A stretch of DNA of 64,000 nucleotides, taken from positions 372,001 through 436,000 of the forward strand of contig CAVPMU010000002.1 of assembly GCA_963706535.1 (NCBI GenBank). Reading direction: 5' to 3'. The notes below the pieces were generated by a model. The model made no database searches. It saw only the letters and a program-made list of their open reading frames with translations, and was not told the DNA's origin. Below are positions 17,925 to 26,435 of the stretch, in pieces. The translations under genes and the position numbers were made by a program. The stretch comes from RPQJ01 sp963706535. Its GTDB lineage: Bacteria; Pseudomonadota; Gammaproteobacteria; Steroidobacterales; Steroidobacteraceae. Position 1 is the stretch's first letter. Every line of letters begins with the position of its first letter.

Positions 17925-18511
17925 GACGCTGGGCCACCTGGCTGCTGGCGGCGAGCCTCGCGGGATGCGCCGCGACCCCTCCAGCGCCGTCGCTACCGGC
18001 ACCCGCCGACGTAGAGCAATTCAGCGCGTGGACGGCCGCCGGGCGCCTGGCCATGACGGCGGGCGAGGTGGGCGGCAGCGGCTCGTTCACCTGGCGGCAG
18101 GCAGGCCCGGCCACGACCCTGTCGATCCGCGGGCCGCTCGGGGCCGGGGCGATCGAGATCGTCACCGACGGCCAGGCGATGAGCGTCACGGACGGCGCCG
18201 GCCGCAGCGTGGACTCGACCGAGGCCGAGGCTGCCTTGCGAGGGCGGCTGGGTGCAGACCTGCCGTGGACGGCGTTGCGCTACTGGATGCTCGGGGTACC
18301 CGCACCCGGCGACGCGGCTGCCGTCGTTGATTCGACCGTCGCACCGCTGCGGGTGATCGACCAGGCGGGCTGGAACGTCGGCTATGAGTCCTTCCGTGCC
18401 GTGGCAGGCACGGCGTTGCCGGCGCGGTTTGCCGCCACCAGGGGCGCGATCCGGCTCAAGGTCATCATCGACGGCTGGACGGTCGAGCCCACGGCCCCGG
18501 TTGCGCCATGA
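17921..18511 (+). CDS. lolB: Outer-membrane lipoprotein receptor LolB
   Basis: LolB receives lipoproteins from LolA and inserts them in the outer membrane. The GTG start at 17921 overlaps the preceding stop; 196 residues. The signal peptide ends in the lipobox LAGC (Cys16). The mature part has the WTAAGRLAMT and GSGSFTWRQAGPATTLSIRGPLGAG strands and the YWMLGVPAPG region typical of the LolA/LolB fold. It also overlaps ispE by ATGA, an arrangement conserved in gammaproteobacteria. Confidence 0.92.
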   Translation: MRRWATWLLAASLAGCAATPPAPSLPAPADVEQFSAWTAAGRLAMTAGEVGGSGSFTWRQAGPATTLSIRGPLGAGAIEIVTDGQAMSVTDGAGRSVDSTEAEAALRGRLGADLPWTALRYWMLGVPAPGDAAAVVDSTVAPLRVIDQAGWNVGYESFRAVAGTALPARFAATRGAIRLKVIIDGWTVEPTAPVAP

Positions 18512-19401
18512 GCGGCCCTGCGACTCTCCTCGGTGGACCCGAACCCTGGCCCGCCCCGGGCAAGCTGAACCTGTTCCTGCACGTCGTGGGTCGTCGCGCG
18601 GACGGTTACCACCTGCTGCAGACCGCCTTCCAGTTCATCGACCTGTGCGACGAGATCCGCTTCGAGGTGCGTCCGGCGGGCGTCGTCGAGCGCCTGGGAG
18701 GCGTGCCGGGCGTCGCAGCGGACGACGACCTGACCGTGCGTGCCGCGCGACGCTTGCTGGACCTGCGACCCGGAATCGGGTCCGGAGTGGCGATCGAGCT
18801 GCGGAAACGGCTCCCACTGCAAGGAGGAGTGGGCGGCGGAAGCTCGGATGCGGCGACCGTGCTGGTCGCCTTGAACCAGCTCTGGGGCCTGGGCCTCGAT
18901 ACCGAACAGCTCGTCGGGATCGGGCTCGAACTCGGTGCGGACGTGCCGGTCTTCATTCGCGGACGGGCCGCGTGGGCCGAGGGCGTGGGCGAGCAACTGG
19001 CCACGGTCGACTTCCCCGAGGCCGTTTACCTGCTGCTGCGGCCGGACGCGGCGGTCGCCACGGCCGACGTCTTCAAAGACCCTGAATTGACAAGGGATTC
19101 CGCGGTAATCACAATTCGCGGTTTCCTGACGAACGGCGGTCGCAACGACTGCGAACCGGTCGTCCGGAAGCGTTTTCCGGTGGTGGCGGAAGCGCTCGAC
19201 TGGCTGGGGCGTTACGCGCCGGCGCGGCTCACGGGCACGGGATCCTGCGTTTTCGCAGCCATGCCGGACGAGGCCAGCGCGCGCGCCGCCCTCCGGCAAC
19301 TGCCGGGACGCTGGTCGGGCTGGGTGGTGCGCGGCATGAATCGCTCGCCGCTGCCCGATCGCCTCCGCCTCGAGCGGGACCGGACGGGTTCCGCCCGCTG
19401 A
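18508..19401 (+). CDS. ispE: 4-diphosphocytidyl-2-C-methyl-D-erythritol kinase
   Basis: This GHMP kinase phosphorylates CDP-ME in the MEP isoprenoid pathway, which also supplies the tail for menaquinone. The 297-residue sequence has the catalytic-lysine motif PAPGKLNLFLHVVGRRADGYH, the ATP loop LQGGVGGGSSDAAT (the usual GAGLGGGSSDAA, here with GV), LGADVPVF and the C-terminal LTGTGSCVFA. It starts inside the lolB stop and is followed by tRNA-Gln after nine bases. Confidence 0.95.
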   Translation: MSGPATLLGGPEPWPAPGKLNLFLHVVGRRADGYHLLQTAFQFIDLCDEIRFEVRPAGVVERLGGVPGVAADDDLTVRAARRLLDLRPGIGSGVAIELRKRLPLQGGVGGGSSDAATVLVALNQLWGLGLDTEQLVGIGLELGADVPVFIRGRAAWAEGVGEQLATVDFPEAVYLLLRPDAAVATADVFKDPELTRDSAVITIRGFLTNGGRNDCEPVVRKRFPVVAEALDWLGRYAPARLTGTGSCVFAAMPDEASARAALRQLPGRWSGWVVRGMNRSPLPDRLRLERDRTGSAR

Positions 19402-19410
19402 CGATTGCGC

Positions 19411-19485
19411 TGGGGTGTCGCCAAGCGGTAAGGCAGCGGGTTTTGATCCCGCCATTCGGAGGTTCGAATCCTTCCACCCCAGCCA
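19411..19485 (+). tRNA. tRNA-Gln (anticodon TTG), CCA encoded
   Basis: A complete 75-base cloverleaf. The acceptor arms TGGGGTG and CACCCCA pair fully, the D stem is GCC/GGC, the anticodon stem is GCGGG/CCCGC around TTTTGAT (anticodon TTG), and the T arm is GGAGG-TTCGAAT-CCTTC with one G-T wobble. Discriminator G and an encoded CCA close it. It lies between ispE and prs, as in other gammaproteobacteria. Confidence 0.98.
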
Positions 19486-19510
19486 CTAGGAAACAGGGGA
19501 TATTCTCCAG

Positions 19511-20464
19511 ATGGACGGCCCGATGATGGCGGTGTTTACCGGCAGCGCCAACCCGCAGCTCGCGCAGGACATCTCGCGCTACCTGCAGGTGCCGCTGGGA
19601 CGTGCCCACGTCGGGCGCTTCAGCGACGGCGAGGTGACGGTCGAGCTGATGGAGAACGTCCGCGGCCGCGACGTGTTCGTGGTGCAGTCGACGAGCCCGC
19701 CGGCCAACGACCACATCATGGAACTGCTGGTGATCGTCGACGCCTGTCGGCGGGCATCGGCGGGCCGCATCACGGCGGTGATGCCGTACTTCGGCTACGC
19801 CCGGCAGGACCGCCGGCCGCGCGCCACGCGGGTGGCGATCACGGCGAAGGTCGTGGCGAACATGCTGGCGGGCGCGGGAGTGCACCGCGTGCTGACGGTG
19901 GACCTGCACGCGGACCAGATCCAGGGGTTCTTCGACATCCCCGTGGACAACGTGTACGCATCGCCGGTGCTGCTCGGCGACGTTTGGCGGCAGAAATACG
20001 ACAACCTCGTGGTGGTCTCGCCGGATGTCGGCGGCGTGGTGCGGGCGAGGGCGATCGCGAAGCGGCTCGACGATGCCGACCTCGCGATCATCGACAAGCG
20101 CCGCCCGCGCGCCAACGAGTCCGAGGTGATGAACATCATCGGCGAGGTCGAGGGCAAGAGCTGCGTGCTCGTCGACGACCTCGTGGATACCGCAGGGACC
20201 TTGTGCCACGCGGCGAAGGCCTTGAAGGACGTGGGTGCGAAGCGCGTGGTGGCCTACATCACCCACCCCGTGCTCTCGGGACCGGCCGTGGAGCGCATCG
20301 AGGCCTCGGTGCTCGACGAGCTGGTGGTGACGGACACGATCCCGCTGCGCGAGAACGCGCGCGGCAGCCGCAAGATCCGCCAGCTGTCGGTGGCGGGGCT
20401 GCTGGCCGAGACCATGCGGCGGATACGGGACGAGGAGAGCGTGAGCTCGCTCTACATAGATTGA
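19511..20464 (+). CDS. prs: Ribose-phosphate pyrophosphokinase (housekeeping)
   Basis: This enzyme makes PRPP from ribose-5-phosphate and ATP for nucleotide, His, Trp and NAD synthesis. The 317-residue length is typical for class I bacterial enzymes. It has FSDGEVTVELMENVRG, YFGYARQDRR, DLHADQIQGFF, the catalytic loop KRRPRANESEV and the PRPP loop VLVDDLVDTAGTL, all intact. An internal Met at codon 5 or 6 could also be the start. A second, divergent paralogue lies at 31400. Confidence 0.96.
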   Translation: MDGPMMAVFTGSANPQLAQDISRYLQVPLGRAHVGRFSDGEVTVELMENVRGRDVFVVQSTSPPANDHIMELLVIVDACRRASAGRITAVMPYFGYARQDRRPRATRVAITAKVVANMLAGAGVHRVLTVDLHADQIQGFFDIPVDNVYASPVLLGDVWRQKYDNLVVVSPDVGGVVRARAIAKRLDDADLAIIDKRRPRANESEVMNIIGEVEGKSCVLVDDLVDTAGTLCHAAKALKDVGAKRVVAYITHPVLSGPAVERIEASVLDELVVTDTIPLRENARGSRKIRQLSVAGLLAETMRRIRDEESVSSLYID

Positions 20465-20465
20465 A

Positions 20466-20563
20466 GAAAGGGGGTAGTGACTAGGGGATAGGGGATAGTG
20501 AAGGAGGGCGCCGTTGGCGCCGATTCTGACTCCGCACTATCCCCTACCCCCTATCCCCTTTCC
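20466..20563 (+). repeat. Heptamer-arm palindromic element 1 (between prs and rplY)
   Basis: The left arm (20467-20500) carries GGGGTA and GGGGATA units. The right arm (20535-20563) carries the complementary TATCCCC and TACCCCC units. The core holds an inverted repeat GGCGCC-GTT-GGCGCC (20507-20521). Arms and core can fold into one long hairpin in RNA or single-stranded DNA. The left arm also contains TAGTGACTAG, a motif seen in other copies. It starts two bases after the prs stop. Confidence 0.85.
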
Positions 20564-20624
20564 TGGTGCTGTCCGGTTCTGGTCGCGGGCCGGGCGGCGT
20601 TCTCGACGACTAACGGAGATACAC

Positions 20625-21311
20625 ATGAAGACTGCCTTCGAACTCAACGCCGAGTTCCGTGACGCGCAGGGCAAGGGTGCGAGCCGCCGCCTGCGTCACG
20701 CGAACAAGGTGCCCGCCATCCTCTACGGTGGCCATCGTGAGCCGCGCGCGCTGGCGCTCGACCACACCAGGCTGCTGCTGATGCTCGACAACGAGCGCTT
20801 CTACTCGACGATCATCAACCTGCGCGTCGGCAACGTCACGCAGGCCGCGATCCTGAAGGACGTGCAGCGCCACCCGGCGAAGAACGCCGTCCTGCACGTC
20901 GACCTGCAGCGCGTGCTCGAGGACGAGAAGATCCGCATCAGGATCCCGCTGCACTTCCATGGCGAGGCGACGGCGCCTGGCGTGAAGAAGGGCGGCATCG
21001 TTTCGCACCTGCGCAACGAGGTCGAGGTGAGCTGCCTGCCGAAGGACCTGCCGGAGTTCGTGGACGTGGACCTGTCGAACCTCGACATGAACCAGATGCT
21101 CTATCTCGCGGACCTGAAGGTGCCCGAGGGCGTCGAGATCCCCGAACTGGCCCACGGCCGCAATGCGCCGGTGGTGTCGATCCACCACGCTCGCGCCGAG
21201 GAAGTCGAGACTCCGGCCGCGGAAGCGGCAGGTGCGGTGCCGGCGGCTGCGGCAGCTCCTGCGGCGGCGGCCCCGGCGGCCGAGGCCAAGGGCAAGGAAG
21301 CGAAGAAGTAG
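20625..21311 (+). CDS. rplY: Ribosomal protein bL25, CTC form
   Basis: This binds 5S rRNA in the large subunit. The 228-residue protein is the long (CTC-type) form: an N-terminal L25 domain (ELNAEFRDAQGKGASRRLRH, PAILYGG), a beta-rich C-terminal domain (IPLHFHGEATAPGVKKGG) and an Ala/Pro/Glu-rich tail ending in KGKEAKK. GGAG lies seven bases before the ATG at 20625. The in-frame upstream sequence is repeat element 1 and is not coding. Its neighbour pth follows, as in Pseudomonas. Confidence 0.96.
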   Translation: MKTAFELNAEFRDAQGKGASRRLRHANKVPAILYGGHREPRALALDHTRLLLMLDNERFYSTIINLRVGNVTQAAILKDVQRHPAKNAVLHVDLQRVLEDEKIRIRIPLHFHGEATAPGVKKGGIVSHLRNEVEVSCLPKDLPEFVDVDLSNLDMNQMLYLADLKVPEGVEIPELAHGRNAPVVSIHHARAEEVETPAAEAAGAVPAAAAAPAAAAPAAEAKGKEAKK

Positions 21312-21333
21312 GCGGCCCCAGGGCCGAGGGATG

Positions 21334-21364
21334 CGGGCCGCCCCACGGGGCGGCCCGGTCTTTT
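21334..21364 (+). terminator. Terminator after rplY
   Basis: A GC stem CGGGCCGCC / GGCGGCCCG between 21334 and 21357, with a short loop, is followed by GTCTTTT. It lies 22 bases past the rplY stop and 14 bases before pth. Either pth has its own promoter or read-through is partial. Confidence 0.8.
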
Positions 21365-21377
21365 CCCGGATTCATCC

Positions 21378-21986
21378 ATGGCTGGCACTCCCATTCAGAT
21401 CATCGCGGGCCTCGGCAATCCGGGCCCCGAGCACCGGCTCACCCGGCACAACGCCGGCTTCTGGTTCGTCGATGCGCTCGCGCGCGCGCAGGGCGCGCAG
21501 TTCCGTTCGCACTCGCGCTACCAGGGCGAGGTGGCGCGTGTCTCCCTCGAGGGCCGCGAAATCGTGCTGCTCAAGCCGCAGACCTACATGAACCGCAGCG
21601 GGTTGTCGGTGCGCGCGCTGCTCGATTACCTGAAAGCCCCGGTCGGCGAGCTGCTGGTGGTGCACGACGAGCTCGACCTGCCGCCCGGAGTGGCGCGCTT
21701 CAAGCTCGGCGGCGGCCACGGCGGTCACAACGGCCTGCGCGACACCATCACGCACTGCGGCGCGGATTTCTGGCGCCTGCGCGTCGGCATCGGCCATCCC
21801 GGCGATCGCGACCAGGTGATCGACTACGTGCTGCAGCGTGCCTCCGCGGCGGACGAGGAAGCCATCGTCGCGAGCATCGGCGCAGCGCTCGATGCGCTCG
21901 CGATCTTCGTGCGCGAGGGCGCCGAGAAGGCCATGAAGGCGCTGCATTCGAAGGAGAGCGGAAAGGGGATGGGGGATAGGGAATAG
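21378..21986 (+). CDS. pth: Peptidyl-tRNA hydrolase with repeat-derived C-terminus
   Basis: Pth recycles peptidyl-tRNA dropped from ribosomes. The 202-residue protein has GLGNPGPEH, the catalytic histidine in TRHNAGFWFVD, KPQTYMNRSG, HDELDLPPG and GGGHGGHNGLRD, all expected. The last codons (SGKGMGDRE) and the TAG are read out of the left arm of repeat element 2. The natural C-terminus was therefore probably rewritten or slightly extended by the element. The tail is outside the catalytic core. Confidence 0.96.
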   Translation: MAGTPIQIIAGLGNPGPEHRLTRHNAGFWFVDALARAQGAQFRSHSRYQGEVARVSLEGREIVLLKPQTYMNRSGLSVRALLDYLKAPVGELLVVHDELDLPPGVARFKLGGGHGGHNGLRDTITHCGADFWRLRVGIGHPGDRDQVIDYVLQRASAADEEAIVASIGAALDALAIFVREGAEKAMKALHSKESGKGMGDRE

Positions 21987-22102
21987 GGGATAGGCAAGAG
22001 GCCGACCCAGTCGGCCGCTCTGACATCCTCGCTATCCCCTATCCCCTATCCCCTATCCCCTATCCCCTATCCCCTATCCCCTATCCCCCTTCCCCCTTCC
22101 CC
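21962..22102 (+). repeat. Heptamer-arm palindromic element 2 (pth-ychF)
   Basis: The left arm is degenerate (about 21962-21994, GGGGATA-like units) and overlaps the last codons of pth. The core is a clean stem GGCCGAC-CCA-GTCGGCC (22000-22016). The right arm holds eight perfect consecutive TATCCCC heptamers (22033-22088), then CTTCCCC units. The copy number is very unequal between arms. It ends about 26 bases before ychF. Confidence 0.88.
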
Positions 22103-22127
22103 CTGACCACGGCGGTAACCCCCTCCC

Positions 22128-23222
22128 ATGGGCATCAAGTGCGGCATCGTCGGCCTGCCGAACGTCGGCAAGTCGACGCTCTTCAACGCGGTCACGCAGG
22201 CGCAGAACGCCGCGGCCGAGAACTATCCCTTCTGCACCATCGATCCGAACGTCGGCGTGGTGCCCGTTCCGGACCTGCGCCTCGCGGCACTGGCCGCCAT
22301 CGTCGAGCCGGAGCGGATCCTGCCCACGACCGTCGAGTTCGTGGACATCGCGGGACTGGTCGCGGGCGCATCGAAGGGCGAAGGCCTCGGCAACAAGTTC
22401 CTCTCGCACATCCGCGAGACCGATGCCATCGCGCACGTGGTGCGCTGCTTCGTGAATGACGACGTGGTGCACGTGGCGGGACGCATCGATCCGCTCGCCG
22501 ACATCGAGATCATCAACACCGAGCTCGCTCTCGCCGACCTCGATACGGTCGAGCGTGGCCTGCAGCGTGCCGAGAAGGCGTCGAAGGCGGGCGACAAGGA
22601 CGCGATCCGGCTGCGCGAGATCCTGAAGCGCATGCGCGACCACCTGAACGCCGGCAATCCCGCGCGCACGCTGTCACTGGATGCGGCGGACCGGCCGCTG
22701 CTCAGGGAGCTGCACCTCATCACCATCAAGCCGCTCATGTACGTCGCAAACGTCGCGGAGCACGGCTTCCACGACAACCCGTATCTCAACGTCGTGCAGA
22801 AGCTGGCCGATGCGGAGGGCGCGGACGTGGTGCCCGTGTGCGCGGCGATCGAGGCGGAGATCGCGCAACTCGACGAGCCTGACCGTCTCGCGTTCCTGGA
22901 GGAGCTCGGCCTGCACGAGCCGGGACTGAATCGCGTGATCCGCGCGGCCTACCACCTGCTCGGCCTGCTCACGTTCTTCACCGCGGGCGTGAAGGAAGTG
23001 CGCGCCTGGACGACGCACATCGGCGCGCGCGCGCCGCAGGCCGCGGGCGAGATCCATACCGATTTCGAGAAGGGCTTCATCCGCGCCGAGGTGATCTCCT
23101 ACGACGACTTCATCGCCTGCAAGGGCGAGCAGGGCGCGAAGGAAGCCGGCAAGATGCGCCTCGAGGGCAAGGAGTACGTCGTCCGGGAGGGCGACGTCAT
23201 GCACTTCCGCTTCAACGTCTGA
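22128..23222 (+). CDS. ychF: Redox-regulated ATPase YchF
   Basis: This is an Obg-family P-loop protein that in studied species binds ATP in preference to GTP and associates with ribosomes. The 364-residue length is typical. It has the P-loop GLPNVGKST, VDIAGLVAGASKGEGLGNKFL, a G4-site YVANVAE in place of NKxD, and a C-terminal TGS domain (AWTTHIGARAPQAAGEIHTDFEKGFIRAEV, ending HFRFNV). It sits after pth as in many gammaproteobacteria. Confidence 0.96.
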   Translation: MGIKCGIVGLPNVGKSTLFNAVTQAQNAAAENYPFCTIDPNVGVVPVPDLRLAALAAIVEPERILPTTVEFVDIAGLVAGASKGEGLGNKFLSHIRETDAIAHVVRCFVNDDVVHVAGRIDPLADIEIINTELALADLDTVERGLQRAEKASKAGDKDAIRLREILKRMRDHLNAGNPARTLSLDAADRPLLRELHLITIKPLMYVANVAEHGFHDNPYLNVVQKLADAEGADVVPVCAAIEAEIAQLDEPDRLAFLEELGLHEPGLNRVIRAAYHLLGLLTFFTAGVKEVRAWTTHIGARAPQAAGEIHTDFEKGFIRAEVISYDDFIACKGEQGAKEAGKMRLEGKEYVVREGDVMHFRFNV

Positions 23223-23224
23223 TC

Positions 23225-23286
23225 GGTGCCAGTGGTCGGTTCCGTCGGATCCCGACCGGAATCCGACGTAACCGACCACTGGCACC
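23225..23286. repeat. 26-bp inverted repeat between ychF and a convergent gene
   Basis: The arms at 23225-23250 and 23261-23286 are complementary over 26 bases with a single mismatch, around a 10-base centre. The hairpin begins two bases after the ychF stop and ends two bases before the stop of the convergent gene. It has no T run, so it is not a classic terminator, but it could act as a bidirectional one or be a mobile palindrome. Its sequence is unlike the heptamer elements. Confidence 0.88.
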
Positions 23287-23288
23287 TC

Positions 23289-24611
23289 TCAAGGCAGGGA
23301 GTCCTTGGCGGCGTCGAGTGCATCCTTCAGGCTGAACTTCTTTTTCTTCTTCGGCTGCTCGTCGGGCGCCTCGCCCGAGGCTTCGGCATCCTCCATCGAG
23401 CCATCGTCCATGCCGCCGGCATCACCCATGTCGGGCATGCCGAGCATGGTCATGGCGACCGACTTCACGCGCACCTTGAGGGACCAGTCCGGTTCCCAGG
23501 CGATCTTCGGGTCGGTGGGTCGGGGCGGGTATGCCATGTTGAGTTCGCTGCCGTAGGCGATCATGCGCAGCATGCCGCCCGCGCCTTCCTCGAAGATTCC
23601 CTGCGGAATGTCGCAACGCATGGTCGTGGGCGCCAGCAGCACCTTTTCCTTGAGCCACTGGTCCACCGACTTGTTGGTCTGGTAATCGATCAGCCCGTAC
23701 CCGGAATCGGGCAGCTCGCTCGAGGTCCACAGCGTCAATTCCGCGCTGCCGTCGTCGTCGCCCTTGCCACCCATTGCGGCGATGAAGTACGCGCGCGCCG
23801 TGGGAAGCGCCTGCCACGACGGCTGCGTGACGCCGCCGGCCTCGGCCTGCCTGAGCGCGATCGGCGGCATGATGTCCTGCGTCGCGGGCAGGTTGAACTT
23901 GAAGCTCTCGGGTACGCCCTGTCCCGAGAAAGCGTGTGCGCCCATGAGCGATGCGCCGTCCGGCACGCGCCGCTCGTCGACGAGGTTCGGCCAGACCGGC
24001 CGCCCCGGCGCCGAATGTGCGCCACGCTGCGTCGCGCGACGACCCTTGAAGACGTCCGCGAGCTGGCCGACGGTGCCGCTGGAGAAATCGACCACCTTCG
24101 GCTGGCCGGGGCCAATGGCGGTGCCGCAGCCCCAGTAGAGCTTGATCTTGCCCTTGGGCTGCTCGGTCGGCTGTTCGACCGGTTCCTCTCCGACCGGGTC
24201 CCGGACCGGCTTGGCCTGCGGCAGCACCTTGAGTTGCAACGTCGGCGCGAGCCTGCTCGCTTCCGGCACGGACTGCAGCGCTTCGGCAAGGTTGGGGTTG
24301 CGGCTGCTGCGCAGCGTGACGTTCGACGTAGCTGCCGTCGCCGCCACCCGTCGTCGCCTGCCCGAAGACCGCATCGCCCTTCCCGCCGCCCATCAGCGAG
24401 GAGAGCGGGGTGTTCCGCCACCGCCGCCACCCATCATTCCACCCATGAGCCCGCCCATGCCTCCCATGCCCGGCGACGCGTAGGTCGCGATGTCGATCCA
24501 GCCTTGGGAAATCGGCGGCTTGTCGGGTGGGCGATTTACCTCCTGCGCGGTGGCCGTGACCGCGGCGAGCATGGAACCCGCAACCAGGATGGCGCCGGGA
24601 ACCCTGTTCAT
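23289..24611 (-). pseudogene. Secreted Gly/Met-rich protein gene with two frameshifts
   Basis: Reading from 24611 on the minus strand gives a signal peptide (MNRVPGAILVAGSMLAAVTATAQ) and a Gly/Met-rich stretch, then a stop near 24393. The likely protein continues one frame over (NTPLSSLMGGGKGDAVFG, TTGGGDGSYV) for about 85 bases. It then returns to the first frame at SNVTLRSSRNPNLAEALQ and runs to 23289, including LYWGCGTAIGPGQPKVVDF and an acidic/lysine-rich tail. One base appears missing near 24410 and one extra near 24325. This is either a broken gene, a compensated double mutation or a pair of sequencing errors. The family is not recognised; restored length would be about 440 residues. 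Confidence 0.65.
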
Positions 24612-24781
24612 GCTTGTTTCCCCTGGTAACCCTTGGCGCAGTTTCTCGCAAGGGACCTGCGCGCCACAGGCACGCTGCAGCCAGGTCCGCCACGGCTGCC
24701 TTGACTCCCCATGCGGGCCTCCCCAGAATTCGCGGTCCCGTCAGGCCGGGATCACACCCGGCGCAAGCAGTCGGCCTCGGT

Positions 24782-24858
<77 letters not shown>

Positions 24859-24931
24859 CATCCCCGGTTATAGAATCGAGCGGACGACGAGTCCGCCGCG
24901 CAGCCCGCGGCCAACGCATCGGGGAGCGAAC

Positions 24932-25129
24932 ATGGGGAACCTGCTGGTCCAGATCGGTCGCATTGCCGGGTTTGCCGGCATCGTGCTGTGCATCGTCGCC
25001 GTCGTCTGGCGCGTGCTCGGCAACTACGGCCTGATGGGCTTCTCGGTCGGAGCGCTGCTGCAGGCCGGCATGGCCGGAGTGCTGGTGGCCTGCTTCTGCC
25101 TGCTGCTTGTCCAGGCGGAGCGGCGCTGA
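24932..25129 (+). CDS. Small membrane protein coupled to a symporter gene
   Basis: This 65-residue protein has two predicted membrane helices (IAGFAGIVLCIVAVVWRVLG and ALLQAGMAGVLVACFCLLLV) separated by a short loop, and an RR end. GGGGAGCG lies about seven bases before the ATG. Its TGA is followed directly by the GTG of the DAACS transporter, so the two are probably co-translated. It may be a subunit or regulator of the symporter (inference); no family is recognised. Confidence 0.7.
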   Translation: MGNLLVQIGRIAGFAGIVLCIVAVVWRVLGNYGLMGFSVGALLQAGMAGVLVACFCLLLVQAERR

Positions 25130-26428
25130 GTGTCGGAATTCACCGACGCGAAACTCGCCAATCGCATCCTGGTCGGCCTGGTGGCCGGCGCCGTCGTCGG
25201 CGCCGCGGTGCTCGCCATCGGGTCGTTCGCGCCCGGAGTGCTCGCGGCCGCGCAGTGGTTCGCCACCACGGTCTGCGACCCGCTGGGCCAGGTCTTCCTC
25301 AGGCTGCTGTTCTTCGTCGTGATCCCGCTGGTGTTCGCCTCGCTCGCGAACGGGGTGGTGCAGCTCGGCGAGCTTTCGCACCTCGGGCCGCTCGCCGGCC
25401 GCACGTTCGTGCTCTTCTTCCTGAACATGCTGATCGCGGTCACGCTCGGGGTCCTGATGATGAACGTGCTGCAGCCCGGCAACCGCCTGGACGAGGCGAC
25501 CTCCGCGCAGCTCGTTGAGGAGTACAGCGGCCAGGCCCAGACGCACGTCGCGCGCAGCGCCGAGCGGCCGGCGCTGTCGCCGTCGTCCGTCGTCGAGATG
25601 TTCATGCCGCGGAATCTCTTCGGCGCGTTCGTCGGCAACCAGCGCAACGTGCTCGGCGACGTACTGCCGCTGATACTGTTCGCGATCCTGGTGGGTGCGG
25701 CCGGGCTGGGGCTGCCGGAGGAGCGCCGCAACCGGTTCCAGCAGGGACTCGAGACCGTCACCGACCTGATGACCGGCATCGTGCGGTTCGCATTGCGCAT
25801 CGCGCCCTATGCGGTACCCGCCATGATCTTCAGCGTGATCGTCAAGGTCGGCTTCGACATCGTCATCGCGCTCGGGCTGTTCGTGGTCGGCTGCCTCGCC
25901 ATGCTGCTGCTGCACCTGTTCGGCACCATGTCGCTCTGGTTGCGCTTCCTCGCGAAGCGTCGCCCGCTCGAGTTCTTCCGCGACGTCAGGGACGTCCTCG
26001 TCACGGCATTCTCCACCAGTTCGAGCAGCGCGACGCTGCCGGCGGCGCTGACGGTCGCGCGCGAGAGGCTCGGCATCTCCGCGCCCACGGCGGGGTTCGT
26101 GCTGCCGCTCGGCGCCACGATGAACATGAGCGGCACCGCACTCTACGAAGGCTGCGTCGTGCTGTTCGTCGCGCAGGTTTTCGGCGTGCATCTCGATCTC
26201 GCGCAGCAGGTCACGCTGGTCTTCCTGTCGGTGCTGAGCGCCGTGGCCGTGGCCTCGATACCCGGCGGCTCGTTGCCGCTGATCGCGGGGTTGCTGGTGG
26301 CATTCGGCATACCGCCAGAGGGCATCGGCATCATCCTGGGCGTGGACCGCCTGCTCGACATGACGCGCACGATGGTCAACGTCGGGGCCGACCTGGTGAC
26401 GGCCTCGATCGTGGACCGCGGTCGGTGA
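25130..26428 (+). CDS. Dicarboxylate/amino acid:cation symporter (DAACS family)
   Basis: This 432-residue inner-membrane symporter of the GltP/DctA/SLC1 type has multiple hydrophobic segments, the serine-rich hairpin AFSTSSSSATLPA, the NMSGTALYEG (TM7-like) motif and the substrate-binding helix DRLLDMTRTMVNVGAD. Family members import glutamate, aspartate or C4-dicarboxylates with Na+ or H+. The arginine in MTRTMVN would favour an acidic side chain. The GTG start abuts the small membrane protein. A long periplasmic loop around EYSGQAQTHVARSAE is present. Confidence 0.92.
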   Translation: MSEFTDAKLANRILVGLVAGAVVGAAVLAIGSFAPGVLAAAQWFATTVCDPLGQVFLRLLFFVVIPLVFASLANGVVQLGELSHLGPLAGRTFVLFFLNMLIAVTLGVLMMNVLQPGNRLDEATSAQLVEEYSGQAQTHVARSAERPALSPSSVVEMFMPRNLFGAFVGNQRNVLGDVLPLILFAILVGAAGLGLPEERRNRFQQGLETVTDLMTGIVRFALRIAPYAVPAMIFSVIVKVGFDIVIALGLFVVGCLAMLLLHLFGTMSLWLRFLAKRRPLEFFRDVRDVLVTAFSTSSSSATLPAALTVARERLGISAPTAGFVLPLGATMNMSGTALYEGCVVLFVAQVFGVHLDLAQQVTLVFLSVLSAVAVASIPGGSLPLIAGLLVAFGIPPEGIGIILGVDRLLDMTRTMVNVGADLVTASIVDRGR

Positions 26429-26435
26429 GGTAGCG

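Noticed and set aside
22033..22088. CRISPR-like look of the heptamer arrays
   Set aside because: Units are seven bases in direct contact, with no spacers and no cas genes nearby.
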